Shown here: piece after piece, positions 1 through 8,401 of the stretch | How positions within the stretch are numbered: the stretch's first letter is position 1 | Layout of the letters: each line of letters begins with the position of its first letter | NCBI GenBank assembly: GCA_964520585.1 | Contig: CAZFOO010000003.1 | Span: 21,355-85,354, forward strand | Direction: 5' to 3' | DNA from: PXAP01 sp964520585 | Lineage (GTDB): Bacteria > Bacteroidota > Bacteroidia > Bacteroidales > PUMT01 | DNA length: 64,000 nucleotides | The notes under the pieces: generated by a model | Told to the model about the DNA's origin: nothing | Databases searched by the model: none | Seen by the model: the letters and a program-made list of their open reading frames with translations, nothing else | Program-made: the position numbers and the translations under genes

Positions 1-118
1 TTTTAAAAAAGGAATCCAGGATTAATATATCATTTGAAATCTTGTCCAGTATCTTTTTCTCTTTTCCGCTAAGGAAAAGTGCACGTGCATATCTGACCGG
101 GATCTGACTCTGGTTCAT
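1..118 (-). CDS. atpH: ATP synthase F1 subunit delta, N-terminal fragment
   Basis: The complement reads an ATG at 118 followed by about 39 codons (MNQSQIPVRYARALF...) that stay open to the window edge. The motif VRYARALF is the usual start of F1 delta/OSCP, the peripheral-stalk cap that links F1 to the b subunits. The start lies 21 nt after the atpF stop, in the standard atpB-E-F-H order. Only the first fifth of a protein of about 180 aa is present, so the call rests on the N-terminal motif and on synteny. Confidence 0.85.
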   Translation of the reverse strand, partial: MNQSQIPVRYARALFLSGKEKKILDKISNDILILDSFFK

Positions 119-139
119 AATATATTCTGCATGGTGTTA

Positions 140-634
140 TTAATTCAGTTTAAATTCATCCAGAAGACTGCTCATCAGTTCTTTCTGGTTGTCATCATCC
201 TGCAGTTTTTTCCTGAGAATTTTCTCGGCAATATCGACAGACAGGGATGCAATTTGAACTTTTATCTGGTTAATTGCTGCCACTTTTTCTTCCTCGATAT
301 GTTTTTTTGCCTCAGCTACTATCTTTTTTGCTTCTGTCCCCGCTTCATCCCGGGCTTCAGTCACTATCTTTTCCTTAATTTCCCGTCCCTGCCTGATAAG
401 TTTATCTCTTTCAACAATAGCTTCTGATATGATTTTATCTGATTTGACCCTGACATTTTCAAGCTCAAGCCTTGCTTCCTCGGCATTTTCTATTCCTTCA
501 CTTATATAGCCCTCCCGGTCCTTGAGTGCCTGAACAATTGGTTTCCATGCAAATTTTTTCAGGATTATAAATACCAGCATAAAAGTAACTATCATCCAGA
601 AAAATAGTCCGAAATCGGGTGTAATCAGATCCAT
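140..634 (-). CDS. atpF: ATP synthase F0 subunit b
   Basis: A 164-aa protein with one N-terminal membrane helix (about residues 8-27, FGLFFWMIVTFMLVFIILKK) followed by a long charged Glu/Lys/Ala-rich coiled coil, which is the build of subunit b, the peripheral stator stalk of F-type ATP synthase. The length is normal for the family (156-170 aa). It lies between atpE and atpH in the canonical operon. The 183-nt gap to atpE upstream is longer than usual and shows no ORF. I see no Shine-Dalgarno, as is common in Bacteroidota. Confidence 0.95.
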   Translation of the reverse strand: MDLITPDFGLFFWMIVTFMLVFIILKKFAWKPIVQALKDREGYISEGIENAEEARLELENVRVKSDKIISEAIVERDKLIRQGREIKEKIVTEARDEAGTEAKKIVAEAKKHIEEEKVAAINQIKVQIASLSVDIAEKILRKKLQDDDNQKELMSSLLDEFKLN

Positions 635-817
635 TTCATTAAGTTGTTAAAAGTGTTCATAAATGTATGCAGAAGGATAACGGTAAAAGGCCGAAATTTA
701 TCTGACAGATTTGCGGCCGTTTTCAAAAGGTGGTTTTCTTCAATTTCACATCACCCTTCCGGTGGAATGAATATTTATCAAAAACCGATGAAAAAATAAA
801 TCCAGCCGTTTTATAAA

Positions 818-1075
818 TTACATAAACAACACCAGAAGGCATACGACAATAGCAAAAAAGGCTACCCCTTCAATAAGTGCTGCCGCAACGATAAGGTTTG
901 AACGGATATCTCCTGCAGCCTCAGGCTGACGGGCAATTGCTTCCAACGCTGTAGAACCTATTTTGCTAATGCCATAGCTGGCTCCTACAATACTAATACT
1001 GGCACCAATAGCTGCTCCTACATTTGAGATGGCCGTTGCATACGTGACTTGTAAAATAAATGATAATACGAGCAT
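818..1075 (-). CDS. atpE: ATP synthase F0 subunit c
   Basis: An 85-aa proteolipid with two hydrophobic helices joined by a polar loop (ARQPEAAGDIRS) that contains the conserved Arg-Gln-Pro contact with the F1 foot. The ion-binding carboxylate is the Glu in AALIEGVAFF of helix 2. The residue after it is Gly, not Ser/Thr, and a Gln typical of sodium-binding rings is not obvious in helix 1, so proton coupling is more likely; that is inference from the motif only. It forms the rotor ring with its atpB and atpF neighbours. Confidence 0.96.
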   Translation of the reverse strand: MLVLSFILQVTYATAISNVGAAIGASISIVGASYGISKIGSTALEAIARQPEAAGDIRSNLIVAAALIEGVAFFAIVVCLLVLFM

Positions 1076-1133
1076 AATTTTTTAATTTTAATAAATAATT
1101 AATAAACTGAAATTCTGATTAATATAGTATAAT

Positions 1134-2207
1134 TTAATGTCCGTCATCAAGTGCTGCTCCAATAAAAATTGATGTCAGCAGAGTAAATACATAAGCCTGG
1201 ATCAAAGCGACCAGTAATTCGAGAAATGTGATAAAAATTCCAAAAGCTACTGAGAGTACCGAACCTCCATAACCAAATGCAGGTGAAACTTCTGCGAATA
1301 TAAATATCAGGCTGAAAAATCCCATTGTAATAATATGCCCTGCCGTTATATTGGCAAATAACCTGATCATAAGCGTGAAAGGCTTTGTTATAAGTCCCAC
1401 GATCTCAATAATAGGCATAATCGGAAAAGGAAGTTTCAATAAAAAGGGAACATTGGGGGTATTAAATACATGTTGCCAGTAAATTTTGTTGCCACTCAGG
1501 TTAATAGCCAGAAAGGAGGTCAGCGCCAAAGCAGCAGTTACGGAAATATTACCTGTAACATTAGCTCCCATCGGGAAAATGGGTATCAATCCAAACATAT
1601 TGTTAATCCATATGAAAAAAAACAAAGTAAGAAGATATGGAAGATACCGTTCATATTTCTTTTCACCTATGGCAGGCTTAACTATGTCATCTTTAACAAA
1701 GATCACTATTGGTTCGAGGAGTCCTTGTATGCCTTTAGGTGTTGAAATTGGAGTTTTTCGGTATCTTTTCCCGATGGTGATAAAGATCGCCAGCATCACA
1801 AAAGCTGCAAAAAACATTCCTGCAACATTTTTTGTAATCGACATATCAAGAGGCTTAGGGGCATCAGGATCGATTGAGCCATCTGAACTTGCAACAACAA
1901 TATTTCCCTTTTCAGGACCCTTGGTCTCCAATTTGAATCCCCTGTAAACAGCATGACCGTGTTCAAACCTGGATGACATGAAAATGTTAAGGCCGTTATC
2001 ACGAGTGTAAACAATTATTGGCAGAGGCACCGTATAATGCTTCCCGTCAATAGTGAACAGATGCCATTCGTGAGAATCGGCAATATGATCGAAAATAAAG
2101 GCTCCGGGATCGAATTTCACTTCTTCCAGGGGAGACTCATCTTCTGCTTTAAGCTGTGGTCCGGTGAATACCGATACAAATAATGCAATTAAAATTAACC
2201 TGAACAT
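1134..2207 (-). CDS. atpB: ATP synthase F0 subunit a
   Basis: A 357-aa membrane protein, longer than the usual 240-270 aa because of an N-terminal extension of about 110 residues: a signal-like hydrophobic stretch (residues 1-21) and a soluble segment (DPGAFIFDHIADSHEWHLF) before the membrane helices. Such an extension is typical of Bacteroidota subunit a. The essential stator Arg is in LMIRLFANITAGH near residue 280, and the C-terminal helix has the conserved ALIQAYVFTLLTSIFIG. It provides the half-channels that feed the c-ring. It is the first clearly identifiable F0 gene of the operon and lies 78 nt downstream of an AtpI-like ORF. Confidence 0.96.
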   Translation of the reverse strand: MFRLILIALFVSVFTGPQLKAEDESPLEEVKFDPGAFIFDHIADSHEWHLFTIDGKHYTVPLPIIVYTRDNGLNIFMSSRFEHGHAVYRGFKLETKGPEKGNIVVASSDGSIDPDAPKPLDMSITKNVAGMFFAAFVMLAIFITIGKRYRKTPISTPKGIQGLLEPIVIFVKDDIVKPAIGEKKYERYLPYLLTLFFFIWINNMFGLIPIFPMGANVTGNISVTAALALTSFLAINLSGNKIYWQHVFNTPNVPFLLKLPFPIMPIIEIVGLITKPFTLMIRLFANITAGHIITMGFFSLIFIFAEVSPAFGYGGSVLSVAFGIFITFLELLVALIQAYVFTLLTSIFIGAALDDGH

Positions 2208-2285
2208 TTTGCCTTCCTGTTAGAAATATTATCAGCTCTGTGGCTGTAAAAGTAATTATCTTTTACGGCAGGAAACCAGATTAGG

Positions 2286-2666
2286 TTACTTTTTTTTCAG
2301 ATAATTATTCAGGGTATAGATATCGAAAACTGAGAATACTACATAATAAGCCAAAAAGGTAAGGATAAAGGCAAGAACATTTTCTCTGTGATTAAAAAGG
2401 TAGATTATTATAAACGTCATATGCAGAAGCACTTTGCCCCATCTTACCATAAAATACCGCATATTGAAATTTGCAGGCTTATTAATTTTTCCCTTAAGCA
2501 ATATGAAACGTCCTCCTGCAGAAAGTATGATAAAATAGATTATGAGAAAATAAAAAACAGGTTGAAAATAATCACTGAAGACCGTTGAAAAAAGTATAAA
2601 TCCGATAATGAAAACCACTGCTGAAAATAAAAGTAATGCACTTATAAACCGGTATAATTCTGACAT
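2286..2666 (-). CDS. AtpI-like small membrane protein upstream of atpB
   Basis: A 126-aa protein with four predicted hydrophobic helices (about residues 8-28, 34-52, 78-92, 98-115) and a basic C-terminus (NNYLKKK). Proteins of this size and topology sit in the atpI position just before atpB in Bacteroidota, and similar proteins have been linked to c-ring assembly or magnesium supply in other bacteria. No specific catalytic motif is visible, so the function is inferred from position and topology. An AtpZ-type gene, which often precedes it, was not found between this gene and the bactofilin gene. Confidence 0.6.
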   Translation of the reverse strand: MSELYRFISALLLFSAVVFIIGFILFSTVFSDYFQPVFYFLIIYFIILSAGGRFILLKGKINKPANFNMRYFMVRWGKVLLHMTFIIIYLFNHRENVLAFILTFLAYYVVFSVFDIYTLNNYLKKK

Positions 2667-3004
2667 AACGGGTAGATTTCAGGATGAAACTGATGAATGG
2701 CCGACTAATATAATAATAATTTTTTACACGCAACTCCTTTGCTTGAAACGTTATCATTGGGTCGTTACTCAACCAATTAGAGTATGATGTCTGATTTAAG
2801 ATTTTTGAGTATATTTCCCCTTAAACATTCTGTATTTCACCGGTAAAAACCGTTTTGTTTCCATGAATGATTAGAAACGCAACGGTAGCAACGACACCAA
2901 GCCAGGCATTATGTTGCTTGCAATTTCTTCATTCAGAAGCTTCTGCAAAAAACCCGGCACAAATTTATTTTGTGCCGGGTCATAATGCATTATCCGGAAA
3001 GGGT
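2667..3004. other. intergenic region lacking the expected atpZ
   Basis: This 338-nt stretch lies between the bactofilin stop and the AtpI-like start. It holds one strong minus-strand terminator (2947-2980). Reading all minus-strand frames I found only short interrupted frames and nothing resembling AtpZ. A promoter for the atp operon should lie between the terminator and 2667, but I cannot place one with confidence. Confidence 0.5.
2947..2980 (-). terminator. rho-independent terminator after bactofilin gene
   Basis: A perfect 12-bp stem (ACCCGGCACAAA paired with TTTGTGCCGGGT) with a 5-nt loop is followed on the minus strand by a run of six T. It lies 24 nt past the bactofilin stop and isolates that gene from the ATP synthase operon. 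Confidence 0.9.
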
Positions 3005-3400
3005 TTATTTTTTCTCCTGTTCAAAGGTTTTTTTGCTTTCCTGGGATGTTCGTGAGTCAGTACCATTCATATTACAGGTCCCTGTAAATTTGGCGCCGGG
3101 TTCAATTGCAAGTTTATTGGTAACGATGTCTCCGTCAATAAATGAGGATGGTTTAAGAGAGAGCAATTCCGAAATAATTATTTTACCCTCTATTTTTCCT
3201 GATATATCAGCATTCTTACAATTAATTTCTCCTTTTGCCTTTCCGGTTTCTCCAATTACTACTTTACCTTTGGTATTCAGATTTCCGTTAAGCGAGCCAT
3301 CGATCCGGATATCACCATTACAGGTTACATCTCCGGTTATTTCTGTCCCTGAAGCAACAAGGTTGATTACATTAGGATCATTATCGGTACTTTTAGCCAT
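3005..3400 (-). CDS. bactofilin family cytoskeletal protein
   Basis: Starting at MAKSTDNDPN the product is 131 aa. The core (about residues 12-110) is a run of short beta-helix-like repeats with evenly spaced Gly, Val and Ile (TEITGDVTCNGDIRIDGSLNG, KVVIGETGKAKGEI, ADISGKIEGKI), which is the DUF583/bactofilin fold. The C-terminus is polar and disordered. Bactofilins polymerise into membrane-associated filaments that shape cells or position enzymes. An upstream in-frame ATG at 3472 would add 24 AT-rich residues with no family similarity, so the internal start is preferred. It is followed by a strong terminator. A second bactofilin gene lies at 19.4 kb. Confidence 0.85.
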   Translation of the reverse strand: MAKSTDNDPNVINLVASGTEITGDVTCNGDIRIDGSLNGNLNTKGKVVIGETGKAKGEINCKNADISGKIEGKIIISELLSLKPSSFIDGDIVTNKLAIEPGAKFTGTCNMNGTDSRTSQESKKTFEQEKK

Positions 3401-3573
3401 CTTATTTTGCAGATTATTATTAAACAATTTATGAATTATCAGATTCTGGAATTGAAGATACAAAAATAGCAAACATTATACAATACAGGAAAATTAATAA
3501 ATTTATTGTACTGAAAGGTAAATTTATTGTTCCTGAACCTGAAATCCGTAAAAGCAGGTTATCAGAGCCGTTT

Positions 3574-4572
3574 TTATTTGCCGTTATAACCCCATTTAAG
3601 ATACATTGCCCCCCATGTAAAGCCGGCTCCAAAAGTAACAAGTATAATGTTGTCTCCTTTTTTAAGTTTTTCTTCCCATTCCCAGATACAAATTGGTAAG
3701 GTAGCGGCTGTAGTGTTTCCGTATCTTTGAATATTTATCATTACCTTGCTCTTGTCCAGTTTCATCCGTCTGGCTACCGCCTCTATTATCCTCATGTTTG
3801 CCTGATGAGGAACCAGCCAGGCGATATCATTATGGGTTATTCCATTTTTTTGCATTAGCTCCAGTGACACATCCGCCATTTTTGAAACAGCCCATTTAAA
3901 AACAGGCTGGCCTTCCTGGTAAATATAATGTTCCCTGTTATCAATGGTCTGGTGTGAAGCAGGATTAACCGATCCTCCGGCTTTCTGGTGGAGGTGGGAA
4001 AGACCAACTCCGTCGGATTGAAGCAGTGAATCAATAATTCCTGCATCTTCTGTAGTAGGTTCAAGCAATACGGCGCCTGCACCATCTCCGAAAATCGGAC
4101 AAGTTGAGCGGTCCTGGTAGTCAACAATGGCCGACATCTTTTCGGCACCCACAATCACTATCTTTTTAGCTTTACCGGTTTCAATAAACTGCTGTGCTGT
4201 GGCAAGTGAATAAAGAAAACCGCTGCAACCGGCATTAACATCGAAACTAAAGGCATTTTTTATGCCGGATTTATATGAAATAATGTTTGCATTTGCAGGG
4301 AACTGGTGATCGGGAGTTACTGTTGCGCATATGAGCAGGTCAATTTCCGAAGGATCGGTTCCGGTTTTTTCCAGAAGTTTTATAACTGCTTTAGATCCGA
4401 GGTGAGAGGAACCTTTCCCTTTTTCTTTGAGTATCCGTCTTTCTTTAATTCCGATGCGGGACATTATCCATTCATCGGATGTATCAACCATCTGACTGAG
4501 TTCATCGTTGGAAAGAATAAAGTCTGGCAATTCTGCTGCAATCCCTGTAATAACTGCCCTCTTTTTAACCAT
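3574..4572 (-). CDS. fabH: beta-ketoacyl-ACP synthase III
   Basis: A 332-aa KAS III that condenses an acyl-CoA primer with malonyl-ACP to start type II fatty acid synthesis. The catalytic triad is visible: Cys116 in NAGCSGFLYS, His256 in LVPHQANMRI and Asn286 in IQRYGNTTAATLPI. The C-terminal GAGFTWGAMYLKW matches the family end. Its ATG overlaps the plsX stop by one base (TAATG), indicating translational coupling. It is the last gene of the yceD-rpmF-plsX-fabH operon, a conserved arrangement that ties lipid synthesis to ribosome genes. Confidence 0.97.
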   Translation of the reverse strand: MVKKRAVITGIAAELPDFILSNDELSQMVDTSDEWIMSRIGIKERRILKEKGKGSSHLGSKAVIKLLEKTGTDPSEIDLLICATVTPDHQFPANANIISYKSGIKNAFSFDVNAGCSGFLYSLATAQQFIETGKAKKIVIVGAEKMSAIVDYQDRSTCPIFGDGAGAVLLEPTTEDAGIIDSLLQSDGVGLSHLHQKAGGSVNPASHQTIDNREHYIYQEGQPVFKWAVSKMADVSLELMQKNGITHNDIAWLVPHQANMRIIEAVARRMKLDKSKVMINIQRYGNTTAATLPICIWEWEEKLKKGDNIILVTFGAGFTWGAMYLKWGYNGK

Positions 4573-5513
4573 TACTGAAATGCTTCTTTGAATTTATCCA
4601 TCAAGCCTGCTTCAACAACATCTTTTGTATGAACAAGCAGGTTTTTTATAGCAGTTGCATTTGATATTCCGTGTCCTATTACCACGGGCTGCCTTATACC
4701 CAATACCGGAGTTCCTCCGTAATTTTCGAAATTAAACTGTTCGAAGAACTCGTCTTGTATCTTTCTTTTCTTTATCAGGGTATAGAGGGCTTCGGCCTCC
4801 TTGAGAATTATATTTCCAACAAAACCGTCACAAACAATTACGTCAGCCTTATTTTCATTAAAAAGCTCGTTTCCTTCGATATTTCCGCTAAAATTAAATT
4901 CAGTGGTTTCCTTCATCAGTTCATATGTAGCTTTCGCAATAAGATTGCCTTTTTCTTCCTCAGAACCAACGTTAACAAGGCACACTTTGGGATTATCAAT
5001 ATGAAAAACATGCTTTGCATAGAGGGAGCCAAGGATACCATACTGATATAATACATCGGGTCTGCAATCAGGATTCAGGCCTACATCCAAAAGGGTTGCA
5101 GAACCACCTCCCACACTGGGTACCTGGGCTGATATGGCGGGACGAATTATGCCGGGGCTGGATTTAACCATAAACATGGCTCCTATCATCATTGCACCCG
5201 TATTTCCTGTGCTGGCCAGGGCATCAACTTTTCCGCCCGTGAGCATGCCAAAACCTGTTACAATGCTTGAGTTTTTCTTCTTTGAGAATGCTTTTGCCGG
5301 ATGTTCTCCCGAGGTTATGACCTCTTCGGTATGTATAATATCAAAGGCAGAAGGGTCATATTTTTCTCTACTAATTATTTCGAGGATCTTTCTTTCGTCA
5401 CCAATAAGTACTATCTTAACATAACCGGGCATGAAATCCATAGCCATAATGGCACCTTTTACAGTTGCTTCGGGAGCAAAATCCCCTCCCATGGCATCAA
5501 GTGCAATCTTCAT
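4572..5513 (-). CDS. plsX: phosphate acyltransferase PlsX
   Basis: A 313-aa protein beginning MKIALDAMGGDFAPEATVKGA, the hallmark PlsX N-terminus. It turns acyl-ACP into acyl-phosphate for PlsY in phospholipid synthesis and acts as a peripheral membrane enzyme. Conserved stretches include ALASTGNTGAMM, GSEEEKGN and CDGFVGNIILKEAE. Length is slightly short but normal. It lies 75 nt after rpmF and overlaps fabH by one base. Confidence 0.97.
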   Translation of the reverse strand: MKIALDAMGGDFAPEATVKGAIMAMDFMPGYVKIVLIGDERKILEIISREKYDPSAFDIIHTEEVITSGEHPAKAFSKKKNSSIVTGFGMLTGGKVDALASTGNTGAMMIGAMFMVKSSPGIIRPAISAQVPSVGGGSATLLDVGLNPDCRPDVLYQYGILGSLYAKHVFHIDNPKVCLVNVGSEEEKGNLIAKATYELMKETTEFNFSGNIEGNELFNENKADVIVCDGFVGNIILKEAEALYTLIKKRKIQDEFFEQFNFENYGGTPVLGIRQPVVIGHGISNATAIKNLLVHTKDVVEAGLMDKFKEAFQ

Positions 5514-5588
5514 CTTGAGTCAGTAATTAGTTATATAAGAAATATGAACACCTTAATTTTACACCGGGAGTTTTGCATATGAGAAAGG

Positions 5589-5774
5589 TTACGACATCAC
5601 TTCTTTCTCAATCGCAAGCTTTCCCCGGTAATAACCACATTCGCCACATACTCTGTGGTACCTGACAGTGGAACCGCAGTTCTGACAGGAGGACATGGTG
5701 GGAGAGGTGGCCTTATAATGAGTTCTTCTTTTATCTCTCCTTGTTTTAGATATCTTTCTTTTTGGATGTGCCAT
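5589..5774 (-). CDS. rpmF: 50S ribosomal protein L32, zinc-binding form
   Basis: A 61-aa basic protein beginning MAHPKRKISKTRRDKRRTH, typical of L32. Two CxxC pairs (Cys30/Cys33 and Cys43/Cys46) form a zinc ribbon, so this is the zinc-dependent paralogue type. It sits between yceD and plsX as in many bacteria. No second, cysteine-free L32 is in the window. Confidence 0.97.
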   Translation of the reverse strand: MAHPKRKISKTRRDKRRTHYKATSPTMSSCQNCGSTVRYHRVCGECGYYRGKLAIEKEVMS

Positions 5775-5875
5775 TTTACGAGGTATATTTAATTAATCGA
5801 TTTATTTTCAGATTCTGAATTTATATTTCTTCAGGAAATTAGAAACTTGTCAGTTAGTAAAGGAATAAATACCAG

Positions 5876-6412
5876 TTAATTCATTTTATCGCTATATTTT
5901 TTTAGTGCGTCCCATCTGGGGTCGGTAACTTCAGTATTTCCGGTTACCCTGTGATTATTGAGTTTTTTGATCATATCTTTGTTACACATCGATTCTCCGT
6001 AATCATTCTTTAAATGAACCCGTTTAAGGGGCAGATTAAGACAAATGCTTTCCATAAAAAATCTAGCCAGGTTCAGCTTGTGTTCTTTTGGATCAAGATA
6101 GATTACTTCAGCATCCTTTTCCATTTCTTCTTCATCAAACCTTACGTAAAGGATGCTGTTAAATTGCAAAGGCATTTTAAATATCTCCAGGCATCTGTCG
6201 CACATAACTCTGGCGATTCCTGAAAATAGCAGGTTAAACGTAAGCAGGTCATGGCTCTTTTCCATTTCAGCATCAACCTTCATTTTCCCTCCGAAGCATT
6301 CACCAGTATCAAAATAGTTGAAAAATGCATCTTCAATCACAAAGCTGAAGTTATGGAAACCGGTTCCAAGACCTTTAAAACTAATTTCGTATTGTTCTGT
6401 AAAAGCTGACAT
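5876..6412 (-). CDS. YceD/DUF177 family protein (23S rRNA accumulation)
   Basis: A 178-aa acidic protein. The mid-section VMCDRCLEIFKMPLQF is the DUF177 signature, with CxxC close to the beta barrel core, and the C-terminus has LNLARFFMESICLNLPLKRVH followed by DPRWDALKKY, also typical. YceD proteins are needed for normal 23S rRNA accumulation in bacteria and plants. It starts the operon leading to rpmF, plsX and fabH, and a Bacteroidota-type -7 element lies 17 nt upstream of its ATG. Confidence 0.88.
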   Translation of the reverse strand: MSAFTEQYEISFKGLGTGFHNFSFVIEDAFFNYFDTGECFGGKMKVDAEMEKSHDLLTFNLLFSGIARVMCDRCLEIFKMPLQFNSILYVRFDEEEMEKDAEVIYLDPKEHKLNLARFFMESICLNLPLKRVHLKNDYGESMCNKDMIKKLNNHRVTGNTEVTDPRWDALKKYSDKMN

Positions 6413-6429
6413 TGTAAAAAATTATCGTG

Positions 6430-6437
6430 CAAAAGTA
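6430..6437 (-). promoter_or_regulatory. candidate -7 promoter element for yceD-rpmF-plsX-fabH
   Basis: On the minus strand TACTTTTG matches the Bacteroidota TAnnTTTG -7 consensus exactly. It predicts transcription start near 6426, giving a leader of about 14 nt before the yceD ATG. The upstream -33 position is only T-rich, so the assignment rests on the -7 match. Confidence 0.5.
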
Positions 6438-6591
6438 TAAATTAATAATTAAAATAAAAAGGAAAAAATCAATGGACTGGCATTGATGTAGAGGTGGAAC
6501 TTATGATTCAAAAAAGTAAAGATAATAACCTTGAAGATTATTTTTCTCCCAGGCAGGGGTACATAGAGAACGATTTGGTGAACTCTTTATT

Positions 6592-6978
6592 TTACTTCAA
6601 TTCGCAAACAATATATTTTTCAAGTTTATCTACGAAATAATCATCCTTTTTAATTACGGAACTTGCCCCGCTTTTTTTCATTATTTCTGCAGTTTTGTCA
6701 TCTGTATATGACGAGAGAATAATAACCGGCAGGTCTTCTTTTGCTTTTTTCAGCATTTTCAGCGTATCCAGGCCATCCATTGCCTCGTTGTCGCTTTCAT
6801 TCAAAATATAATCAAGAACTACCAGATCCGGATTCAAATGCATATTTTTGAGGCATGACTCGCCGGAAAAAAAAGTTTTTATAACATAGCCGTTTTTCCC
6901 CTGGAAAACATATTCCAGCAGGTTACGGATAACCTTGTCATCATCAACCATGAAAATTAATTTGTTTCCCCCCTGCAT
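6592..6978 (-). CDS. single-domain response regulator
   Basis: A receiver-only protein of 128 aa from MQGGNKLIFMVDDD. The acidic pocket (VDDD), the phospho-acceptor Asp in VVLDYIL, the Ser/Thr switch in LSSYTDD and the Lys in VIKKDD are present. There is no output domain, so it probably acts through protein contacts or as a phosphorelay intermediate. The frame is open to an ATG at 7032, adding 18 residues that do not resemble a receiver start, so I prefer 6978. No sensor kinase is adjacent. The 5' neighbour is divergently transcribed. Confidence 0.85.
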   Translation of the reverse strand: MQGGNKLIFMVDDDKVIRNLLEYVFQGKNGYVIKTFFSGESCLKNMHLNPDLVVLDYILNESDNEAMDGLDTLKMLKKAKEDLPVIILSSYTDDKTAEIMKKSGASSVIKKDDYFVDKLEKYIVCELK

Positions 6979-7316
6979 GTTATCTGGTTTTTCTAAAAGA
7001 TTTCCGAAAATTCCGGAAATACTTATAAGCATCTATGCTAGTGCATTTGAAGATTTCAAACAGGGGGCAAGATAATAAAAAAAAGTTGCAAAAACTTTCG
7101 GTGAAGCTTTTTAATAAAGTAATGAAACAACTACAGCAAATACTCATGAAAGAATAATGAACCTTAAAATCCTGCTCTTATCAACAAAATTATCTGTAAA
7201 CAGGCTGTGACATAGTAGTAATTTGCAATTTCGGTTTTGAAATGTTTTTGTATATTTAAAGATTCCTTCATAAGCAATATAATAAAACAGAAATGGGTAA
7301 ATAATAATTAATTGCA

Positions 7317-8000
7317 ATGATAAAAACTATTGAACTCACAAAAGTATTCAGGACTGATGAGGTAGAAACTACCGCTCTGAACAAGGTTAGCCTTGAAATA
7401 AAAAAAGGTGAATTTGTTGCGGTTATGGGACCCTCCGGATGTGGGAAGTCAACTTTGCTGAATATCCTGGGTTTGCTTGACAATCCAACTTCCGGGGAAC
7501 TCTACTTTAATGGTACAGAGGTAGCCGGATATTCGGAAAGAAAGCGAACCAACATGCGTAAGTCAAATGTGGGTTTCGTTTTTCAGAGCTTCAACCTTAT
7601 TGATGAGCTTACTGTCTTTGAAAACATAGAATTGCCCCTTTTGTACCTGAAGGTTTCTTCTGGCGAAAGGAAGAAAAAAGTTGAGCAGGTACTGGAGCGG
7701 ATGCAGATGGCTCACCGAAGGAAGCATTTCCCGCAGCAGCTTTCCGGTGGTCAGCAGCAAAGGGTAGCTATTTGCCGTGCAGTGGTGTCCAATCCCAGAC
7801 TTATACTTGCTGACGAGCCCACCGGCAATCTGGATTCCGTTAATGGTGAGGAGGTTATGAATCTTCTAGCTCAGTTAAACAATGAAGGAACTACAATTGT
7901 TATGGTTACACACTCTCCCTCTGATGCTGAAAAGGCCAACCGGATTGTACACCTCTTCGACGGGCACATAGTAACTGAAAATATCAGGAAACTGCTTTGA
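7317..8000 (+). CDS. ABC transporter ATP-binding protein (LolD/MacB type)
   Basis: A 227-aa ATPase with every motif of the class: Walker A GPSGCGKST (about residues 39-47), Q-loop VFQSFNLIDEL, signature LSGGQQQRVAICRA, Walker B LILADEPTGNLDS and the His switch VTHS. The Asn-Leu-Asp after Walker B and the short length fit the LolD/FtsE/MacB (type VII) group, which powers lipoprotein release or efflux by mechanotransmission. No permease gene is next to it, so its partner must be encoded elsewhere. Promoter-like sequence is not clear. It converges with the small acidic ORF at 8159. Confidence 0.9.
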   Translation: MIKTIELTKVFRTDEVETTALNKVSLEIKKGEFVAVMGPSGCGKSTLLNILGLLDNPTSGELYFNGTEVAGYSERKRTNMRKSNVGFVFQSFNLIDELTVFENIELPLLYLKVSSGERKKKVEQVLERMQMAHRRKHFPQQLSGGQQQRVAICRAVVSNPRLILADEPTGNLDSVNGEEVMNLLAQLNNEGTTIVMVTHSPSDAEKANRIVHLFDGHIVTENIRKLL

Positions 8001-8034
8001 ATGTATGTAATTTGACTAATCAATACTAACCACT

Positions 8035-8145
8035 TTACCGGCAGTATAGACGGTAAGGTACACCTGTAACAGGTATAATATTGTTATACAGAGGGATCAG
8101 ATTATTCCTCCGCCAGAAAGGATTTGATAAGATGGCTTATCAAAT
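8035..8145. repeat. series of four hairpins between convergent genes
   Basis: Between the ABC ATPase stop and the convergent small gene lie four successive inverted repeats: TTACCG/CGGTAA (8035-8056), ACCTG/CAGGT (8062-8074), TATAA/TTATA (8074-8088) and a perfect 10-bp ATTTGATAAG/CTTATCAAAT (8122-8145). None has a clear T-run on either strand. They may serve as a weak bidirectional terminator or as mRNA 3' end stabilisers. Confidence 0.45.
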
Positions 8146-8158
8146 GGTATTGAGATGA

Positions 8159-8401
8159 TCAGTAATCATCATCCTCCGGATCATCAAGATCATCTATATC
8201 CTCATACAGGTCATCAAATTTCTTTTCCCTGTATTCAAAATCATTCTCCTCGAATTCCTCGATTTCATCAAAGAACTGAGTTTTCTTGGATTTTAGTTTT
8301 TTGACAGGAGTAAGTTTATGTTTCTTCTTCCCTTTAAAAGAATCATTGTCCTCGCGGAAAGCGCCAGACGACTTTTTCGATTTCATCTTTTCTAAAAGCA
8401 A
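8159..8401 (-). CDS. small charged hypothetical protein
   Basis: An 80-aa protein (75 aa from the alternative start MKSKKSSG at 8386) with a basic Lys-rich first half (KSKKSSG, KGKKKHKLTPVKKLKSKK) and a very acidic tail (FDDLYEDIDDLDDPEDDDY). No hydrophobic segment and no known domain is visible. The polar split suggests a disordered, perhaps nucleic-acid- or ribosome-associated protein, but that is only compositional inference. It has no co-directional neighbour close by. Confidence 0.5.
   Translation of the reverse strand: MLLEKMKSKKSSGAFREDNDSFKGKKKHKLTPVKKLKSKKTQFFDEIEEFEENDFEYREKKFDDLYEDIDDLDDPEDDDY

Noticed and set aside
2572..2772. 66-aa minus-strand frame overlapping the AtpI-like gene start
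   Set aside because: It overlaps the better AtpI-like frame, has no family resemblance and no suitable start signal.
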